64,000 bases of DNA from Paludicola sp. MB14-C6 (lineage in GTDB: Bacteria; Bacillota; Clostridia; Oscillospirales; Ruminococcaceae), in the NCBI RefSeq assembly GCF_030908625.1, contig NZ_CP133133.1:2790001-2854000 (forward strand), read 5' to 3'. Of this stretch, positions 58,998 through 64,000 are shown in pieces. The position numbers were made by a program, and so were the translations under genes. Under the pieces are notes generated by a model. The model was not told the origin of the DNA, made no database searches, and saw nothing but the letters and a program-made list of their open reading frames with translations. Within the stretch, counting starts at the first letter, position 1, and the number at the start of each line of letters is the position of its first letter.

Positions 58998-60455
58998 ATG
59001 AATTACAAGGATAAAATATTTTTACAATCGATGTTAACTCTTCTTATTATTGCTGCAGCCACGTTGTTATCCTACATAATTAAAAATTTAGGATTCTCAG
59101 ATACAAATATCGTTGTAATTTATATTTTATCTGTGTTAATTGTTTCTTATTTTACAAAAGGTTATTTTTATGGAATAGCAGCTTCAGTGTTATGTATGTT
59201 TAGCTTTAATTTTTTCTTTACTGCACCCATACATTCGTTTAATGTCTATAATAAAAGTTATGTGCTAACTTTAATAGTGATGCTGATAGCTTCGATTCTT
59301 ACAAGTACATTAACCAGTAAGATAATTCATTCATCTAAAACCGCAAACAGTAATAAAAAGCAATTTCAAACCCTATTTAAAGTATCCAGTTCACTTGCAA
59401 AGGCATCCAGCATTTCAGATGTAGCAAATATCTCTTTACAGTGTATTTCTATTTTGTTTGATTGTGAAGCAACCTTTTTAACTTCAATTGATAACATAAC
59501 TTATCGATATGACATAATGAGAGAAAAGCGCTTTATTTCATCCCAAGTTATTTCGAAAGAACAAATTGAATTATTGTTAGAGAGTAAAACAATATATTAT
59601 ATCAGAAATCAAGTTAATCAATATGGTATACTTTGCTTACCATTAGATTTTGACATTAATGAAGAAAAAAAAGCTTTTATTAACTCAATATGCAATCAGA
59701 TTTTTATAGCCTTAGAACGTGAACGATTGTCAAGAGAAAAAGAATCTGTTAAAAATGAAGTAGAACGAGAAAAGTTTAAAAGTAATCTTTTAAGAGCTAT
59801 TTCACATGATTTAAGAGGCCCACTTTCCAGCATTTCGGGAGCTTCAGAAATTTTATTATATAATATAAAGGATAGCGAAAATTTAGGGTTTGCAAAAGAT
59901 ATTCATGACAGTTCTATTTGGCTTACCCAAATGGTTGAAAATATTTTAAGCTTAACAAAAGTACAAGAAGGCTCACTTAATATCAATAAAAAGCCTGAAG
60001 CAATTGAAGAAATTATTGGAGTAGTATTACAATATTTTTCAAAATGTACGACCACGAATAAGATAGTTGTTGATATTCCGAATGACATTATTCTTGTGCC
60101 TATGGATGGAAAGCTTATTTGTCAAGTGCTAATAAACCTAATTGATAATGCAATCAAACATTCAAATCCAACGGATGAAATAACAATTAAAGCTTTTGTT
60201 GATAAAAAGCAGGTATGGTTTTGTGTAATTGATAACGGAACTGGGATTAACCCACAAAATTTATCTAAGATATTTGATTTGTTTTATATTGCGGAGGATT
60301 TGCCTTCAGATACCAAGCATAGAGGAAATGGACTTGGGCTGGCAATATGTAAGGCGATTGTATTAGCACATGGAGGAAAAATTATTGCTGAAAATAACTT
60401 AGAAAAAGGTGCTACAATAAGGTTTAGCTTACCATTGAAGGAGGATTCAAATTAA
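58998..60455 (+). CDS. Sensor histidine kinase, KdpD C-terminal type
   Basis: A protein of 485 residues. Membrane domain DUF4118 (four helices, about 10-110) is the KdpD sensor; a GAF-like part (120-245) follows; the HisKA H box is AISHDLRGPLSSISGASEIL, then the HATPase boxes NLIDNAIKHS, DNGTGI and GNGLGLAICKAIV. The N-terminal KdpD and Usp domains of the full-length protein, where c-di-AMP or ATP bind, are absent. It presumably controls potassium genes with the regulator encoded next; a TATAAT sits at 58959. Confidence 0.92.
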   Translation: MNYKDKIFLQSMLTLLIIAAATLLSYIIKNLGFSDTNIVVIYILSVLIVSYFTKGYFYGIAASVLCMFSFNFFFTAPIHSFNVYNKSYVLTLIVMLIASILTSTLTSKIIHSSKTANSNKKQFQTLFKVSSSLAKASSISDVANISLQCISILFDCEATFLTSIDNITYRYDIMREKRFISSQVISKEQIELLLESKTIYYIRNQVNQYGILCLPLDFDINEEKKAFINSICNQIFIALERERLSREKESVKNEVEREKFKSNLLRAISHDLRGPLSSISGASEILLYNIKDSENLGFAKDIHDSSIWLTQMVENILSLTKVQEGSLNINKKPEAIEEIIGVVLQYFSKCTTTNKIVVDIPNDIILVPMDGKLICQVLINLIDNAIKHSNPTDEITIKAFVDKKQVWFCVIDNGTGINPQNLSKIFDLFYIAEDLPSDTKHRGNGLGLAICKAIVLAHGGKIIAENNLEKGATIRFSLPLKEDSN

Positions 60456-60456
60456 C

Positions 60457-61146
60457 ATGAGTAAATTATTTTTAATTATAGAAGATGATAAGCAAATAAG
60501 ATCGTTTATTGGATTCTCTTTAAAAACTCAAAATTACGAATATATGGAAGCTTCAAGCGGAAAAGAAGCTTTCAATATAATAAAGACGAATAATCTTGAT
60601 GTAATTCTGCTTGACCTAGGGCTACCCGATATGGATGGACTTCATATTATAAAACAGGTTAGACAGTTTTCTCAAATTCCAATTATCGTAGTTTCGGGAA
60701 GAGATCAAGATAAGGAAAAAATAGATGCCTTGGATTCAGGAGCAGATGATTATATTACAAAACCATTTAGTGTGAATGAGCTTCTTGCTAGGATTAGGGT
60801 TATTTTAAGACATTCCGAAAAAGAATTAAACAATAATAAAATGTTACACAAAACAGGCGATTTGGAAATCAATATTACCAATCACACCGTATTTAAAAAC
60901 GGTATAGAAATTCATCTAACGCCTATGGAGTTTGAAATTATAAAAGTACTTGTCAACAACTCGGGAAAAGTGCTTACCCATAGCTATATTTTGAAGCAGG
61001 TATGGGGTTCTTATTTAGAAAGTGATACGCAATCTTTACGGGTGTTTATGGCAAACATACGAAGAAAAATAGAAAATGATCCTACCAATCCAAAGTATAT
61101 TATGACCGAAGTAGGTGTGGGATATCGATTTGTAGGGGATCAATAA
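60457..61146 (+). CDS. KdpE-like response regulator (OmpR family)
   Basis: A protein of 229 residues. The receiver domain has acidic pocket EDD near 10-12, phospho-acceptor in VILLDLGLPDMDGL, and Lys in DYITKPF; an OmpR-type winged helix has GVGYRF at the end. It starts right after the kinase stop, with AGGAGG. It is the only clear transcription factor in the potassium region. Confidence 0.93.
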   Translation: MSKLFLIIEDDKQIRSFIGFSLKTQNYEYMEASSGKEAFNIIKTNNLDVILLDLGLPDMDGLHIIKQVRQFSQIPIIVVSGRDQDKEKIDALDSGADDYITKPFSVNELLARIRVILRHSEKELNNNKMLHKTGDLEINITNHTVFKNGIEIHLTPMEFEIIKVLVNNSGKVLTHSYILKQVWGSYLESDTQSLRVFMANIRRKIENDPTNPKYIMTEVGVGYRFVGDQ

Positions 61147-61186
61147 CAAAAATAAGTAAAGCATATTGCTTTACTTATTTTTGTTT
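61145..61186 (+). terminator. Terminator after the response regulator
   Basis: Perfect 18-bp stem (61145-61162 and 61168-61185), 5-base loop; overlaps the stop codon. Confidence 0.92.
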
Positions 61187-61271
61187 ATATAATCTTAATA
61201 TGTATAGGATCATCTTTATACTGACTTTACAATATCTATGCTATTATATTTTGTAAAGAAAGGATTGATTT

Positions 61272-61706
61272 ATGATGTCAATTTTTAAAAATAAGCAAGA
61301 AAATATCATTATTGCAGGATGCGGGAAATTTGGCTCATATCTTTTAAAAACGATGTGCTTGCAAGATGATAATATTTCAATAATCGATCAAAATGAAAAG
61401 TGCTTAAGTGTTCTTGAAAATAATTCGTATTATCAATATATTAAAGGTGATGCAACAGATGTTCAAATATTAGAACAAGCAGGAATTCAATCTGCTGATG
61501 TTTTATTAGCGGCTACCGATAATGATAATGCAAATATAATGATAGCTCAAATTGCAAAGCAATTTTATAAAGTAAACACTGTTATTGCTGTAATAAAAGA
61601 TATCGATAAGGAATTTTTATGTAAAGAAATGAACATTATGACCATATCGCCATTAATGTTGTCAATTAATAAATTGCAGTTAATATTAACAAATGAAAAG
61701 AAGTGA
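61272..61706 (+). CDS. Short TrkA-type RCK protein lacking the C-terminal domain
   Basis: A protein of 144 residues with only the NAD-binding half: IIAGCGKFGSYLLKTM, KGDATDVQILEQAG and an ATDNDNANI loop. The TrkA_C domain is missing. It lies 7 bases before a fuller TrkA gene, so the two may pair, one giving the C domain. ATG 61272 and 61275 are both possible. Confidence 0.88.
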   Translation: MMSIFKNKQENIIIAGCGKFGSYLLKTMCLQDDNISIIDQNEKCLSVLENNSYYQYIKGDATDVQILEQAGIQSADVLLAATDNDNANIMIAQIAKQFYKVNTVIAVIKDIDKEFLCKEMNIMTISPLMLSINKLQLILTNEKK

Positions 61707-61712
61707 TGCGAT

Positions 61713-62381
61713 ATGAACATTATCATTTTTGGTGGAAACAATAGTACGGAATTTATTATAAAAAATTTAATGAACAATGGCGATAAGGTTGTTTTAGTGA
61801 ACCCAGATTATGATTTTTGTTATAAAATTACCGACCGATATGAAGTGGTTTCTTTTTGTGAAGATGAAATCAATGAATTGGTATTTAAAAAAGCAAAAGC
61901 AGATAAAGCCGACTTGGTAATTTCTTTATATGATAATGACGCAGATAATTTAATAATTTGCGAATATGCAAAAAAAGTGTTTCATGTAAAAACTACATAT
62001 TCAATAGTGAATAATCCGGATAATATTGAAATATTTAATAAATTGGGAGTGGATCAATGTATTAGTGTTTCCACTATTATTAATCAAATGATTAACCAAA
62101 CAAATATCGAGCTCGGTATTGAAAAGTATTTCAAGAAATTGAATAATAACTATTTGGTTAGGGAATTGCAAGTTTCAAAGAAATCAGAGTTTATCAACAA
62201 AAAGTTATGGGAGTTGAATCTTCCTGATTCTTGCAATATGATATCAATTTTCAGAAATAATGAAATAATTATTCCACAAGGAAATACGCAAATATTGCAG
62301 GGTGATAGGATTCTTCTTTTAGCAACTCCTGAAGCTTTGGACTATTTACCCAAAATGAAAATATCCGTTGCAAATTTGTAA
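61713..62381 (+). CDS. TrkA-type RCK protein, divergent
   Basis: A protein of 222 residues. The N-terminal loop FGGNNSTEFIIKNL lacks the normal GxGxxG pattern, so nucleotide binding may be altered; the TrkA_C half (from about 140: LVRELQVSKKSEFINKK) is intact. Encoded right after the short RCK protein; a heteromer is plausible. No TrkH gene lies next to this second pair. Confidence 0.85.
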   Translation: MNIIIFGGNNSTEFIIKNLMNNGDKVVLVNPDYDFCYKITDRYEVVSFCEDEINELVFKKAKADKADLVISLYDNDADNLIICEYAKKVFHVKTTYSIVNNPDNIEIFNKLGVDQCISVSTIINQMINQTNIELGIEKYFKKLNNNYLVRELQVSKKSEFINKKLWELNLPDSCNMISIFRNNEIIIPQGNTQILQGDRILLLATPEALDYLPKMKISVANL

Positions 62382-62787
62382 TGGTTTTTGATAAAATATA
62401 ATTGGCTTAATATTGGTTATTACAATAATATAAGAGAGCATATTGAGTGAAAATCCGATGTACGGAGACGATAATATGCTCTCAAGTTATTTATAAAAAA
62501 CTTGTTGATATTTTAAGCATGCAATTATTTTATGGAAATAATTGCATGTTTAAAGTTGCGAAATTATCATTGTGGGCACTTGAAAAAAATTTATTATTAT
62601 TTTATAATTATAAAAAATAGTAATAAAAAAGCACAAATTATATTTATCACAGTTCCCAATATATACAAAAGTTAATATACCGATAAAATATCCCATTAAA
62701 ATAATGGGATATTTTACGTATTATATAGTTAATCCAAAATAAGTTTTACAAATTCAGGTGAAAATAATGTGGTAGGGTGGAATAGCA
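62382..62787. other. Intergenic region with three hairpins
   Basis: Hairpin A: GAGAGCATATT (62434-62444)/AATATGCTCTC (62473-62483), with an inner TCCG/CGGA stem. Hairpin B: perfect 13-bp stem (62518-62530 and 62536-62548). Hairpin C: perfect stem 62685-62697/62703-62715 around AAAAT, terminator-like. No gene seen. A may be part of a small RNA. Confidence 0.6.
62685..62717. terminator. Terminator-like hairpin before the PAS sensor gene
   Basis: AAAATATCCCATT and its complement with a 5-base loop; A/T ends allow either direction. Confidence 0.7.
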
Positions 62788-64000
62788 GTGAACGATAACT
62801 TTTATAAACGGCTAATTGAAGAAGCACCAATAGGATATGCTTATAGCAAAATAATATTTGATCAAAATGATGTGGCTTGCGATTATGAGTTTATTGAAGT
62901 TAATTCAGCTTTTGAAACGCTTATGGGAATCAATGGTAAAGACATTGTTGGTAAAAAAATATCTGAATTGATGCCAACTGTTAATATGTCTGAATTAGAA
63001 GAGTTAAAGCTTTTTCAAAATATCGCTTTGAATGGTGGTAAAAAGGAATTTGAAAGTTATTCAAATGTTTTAAATTGTTGGTTTAGAATAACTGCTTTTT
63101 CTCCAAAGAAGAATCACTTTATAATGTACTTAGTTGATGTTACGAAAGAAAAAAGGCAATCCTGTGAAGCAGAAGTACATTCCTCTCAACCTATAGGTGG
63201 TCAAAATAATATAGAAACGTTTGATAACAGTTATCAAAAAATCACAAATATTCTTGATGAAACTAACATTGCAACATGGAAATGGAACGTTCAGACTGGC
63301 GAAATAGTATTTAATAAAGTTTTAGTAAAAATTATTGGATATACTTTTAATCAATTATCAATCACAATAGAAAGATGGCTTGAGTTTATTCATCCTGATG
63401 ATATCAACATTGCGAAAGAGGGCTTTCATAGTATTTTTAACGGGCAAAAAAATTATTTTGATGTTGAATATCGAATGCACTACAAAAATTGTAGATGGCT
63501 ATGGATCAATGATAAGGGAAAAGTGATATCTTGGACTAAAGATGGAAAACCACTTTGTGTAGTAGGAACATACTCGGATATTACAGAACGAAAGCAGCTG
63601 CAAGAAAAGCTATTTAATAATGAAACGCTGTTTGCATCTTTACTAGATGTGATTCCTACTCCTGTGTTTTATAAGAATGTAAATGGAAAGTATTTAGGAT
63701 GCAATCATGCTTATGAAAAGTTTATAGGAATTTCAAAAGACAAATTTATAGGAAAAACTGCTTTTGATATTAGTCCGTTTGAGTTAGCTAGTGTATATCA
63801 TGGAAAGGATTTAGAATTATTTCAACGACCGGGTATTCAAATATATGAGTCGCAGGTGAAAGATGGTTTAGGCAAAATTCATAGTGTAGTCTTTAATAAA
63901 GCTACTATTACGAATCAGCGTGGAGAGCTATCAGGCTTAATAGGAATTATATTGGATATAACCGAGCAAAAGCAAATAGAAGAAGCATTAAAGTCAAGTG
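62788..64000 (+). CDS. Multi-PAS sensor protein, N-terminal part (3' end outside window)
   Basis: The frame is open from a GTG at 62788 (GGGTGG 7 bases upstream) to the window end, about 404 codons. Three PAS domains are visible: residues 1-120 (EEAPIGYAYSKIIFD, FIEVNSAFETLMG), 155-275 (NIATWKWNVQTGE, FIHPDDI, YSDITERKQLQEKL, a PAC end) and 285-404 (LLDVIPTPVFYKNVNGKY, IILDITEQKQIEEAL). No membrane segment is seen, so it is cytoplasmic so far. The output domain (kinase or GGDEF) lies beyond the window. Confidence 0.9.
   Translation, partial: MNDNFYKRLIEEAPIGYAYSKIIFDQNDVACDYEFIEVNSAFETLMGINGKDIVGKKISELMPTVNMSELEELKLFQNIALNGGKKEFESYSNVLNCWFRITAFSPKKNHFIMYLVDVTKEKRQSCEAEVHSSQPIGGQNNIETFDNSYQKITNILDETNIATWKWNVQTGEIVFNKVLVKIIGYTFNQLSITIERWLEFIHPDDINIAKEGFHSIFNGQKNYFDVEYRMHYKNCRWLWINDKGKVISWTKDGKPLCVVGTYSDITERKQLQEKLFNNETLFASLLDVIPTPVFYKNVNGKYLGCNHAYEKFIGISKDKFIGKTAFDISPFELASVYHGKDLELFQRPGIQIYESQVKDGLGKIHSVVFNKATITNQRGELSGLIGIILDITEQKQIEEALKSS

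Overview
The window is low-GC DNA that suggests a spore-forming, Gram-positive member of the Clostridia. Markers are the forespore regulator SpoVT, the cortex amidase CwlD, a cotJABC-type coat operon, a sortase with an LPXTG surface protein, and AGGAGG-type ribosome sites throughout. No rRNA, CRISPR array or replication origin is visible. The genus cannot be named from what is here.

Layout. 1-7.7 kb: a surface or exopolysaccharide cluster, all on the + strand (glycosyltransferase end, pyruvyl transferase, flippase, MBOAT O-acyltransferase with an SGNH partner, nucleotidyltransferase, GalE). 8.0-10.8 kb: a large serine recombinase whose 3' end runs antisense into cotJC. cotJC is cut after about 62 codons, while cotJB and cotJA are whole. 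This looks like a mobile or developmentally excised element sitting in a spore-coat gene. 10.9-21.9 kb: housekeeping and sporulation genes (CDF transporter, amidohydrolase plus fumarase alpha, nitroreductase, RlmL-type methyltransferase, CwlD, RadA, SpoVT). A 205-bp non-autonomous element sits in the cwlD terminator. 22.5-24.2 kb: two identical tRNA-Leu(UAG) genes flanking pnuC, then tRNA-Pro(CGG). 24.4-31.9 kb: a TPR-like/DUF2971 protein, a second O-acetylation pair (MBOAT and DHHW), and an ArsR-controlled permease/redox/ArsC arsenic cluster. 32-35.9 kb: a sugar-catabolism set (two TIM-barrel isomerases and a Gfo/Idh dehydrogenase) with a divergent AraC regulator. 36-43.4 kb: GH25 lysozyme, CAT-like acyltransferase, S51-like peptidase, and a two-subunit aconitase X with an Old-Yellow-Enzyme-type reductase. 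43.4-54.3 kb: a large LPXTG adhesin, its sortase and a VanY-type carboxypeptidase between two IS1182-family copies. The second copy is split by an IS256-family element. 54.5-62.4 kb: potassium uptake, with four TrkA/RCK proteins, TrkH, an unlisted 32-residue membrane peptide between trkA and trkH, and a KdpD/KdpE-like two-component system. The window ends inside a multi-PAS sensor gene.

The strongest unusual signals are these. (1) cotJC is split next to a serine recombinase. (2) IS1182-family elements, and one small relative, sit inside transcription terminators and are flanked by two complete copies of the terminator hairpin, of a different length at each site. (3) The cwlD ribosome site is locked in a perfect 16-bp inverted repeat. 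(4) A KdpF-like mini-protein gene lies in the trk operon. (5) A terminator/antiterminator leader precedes pnuC.
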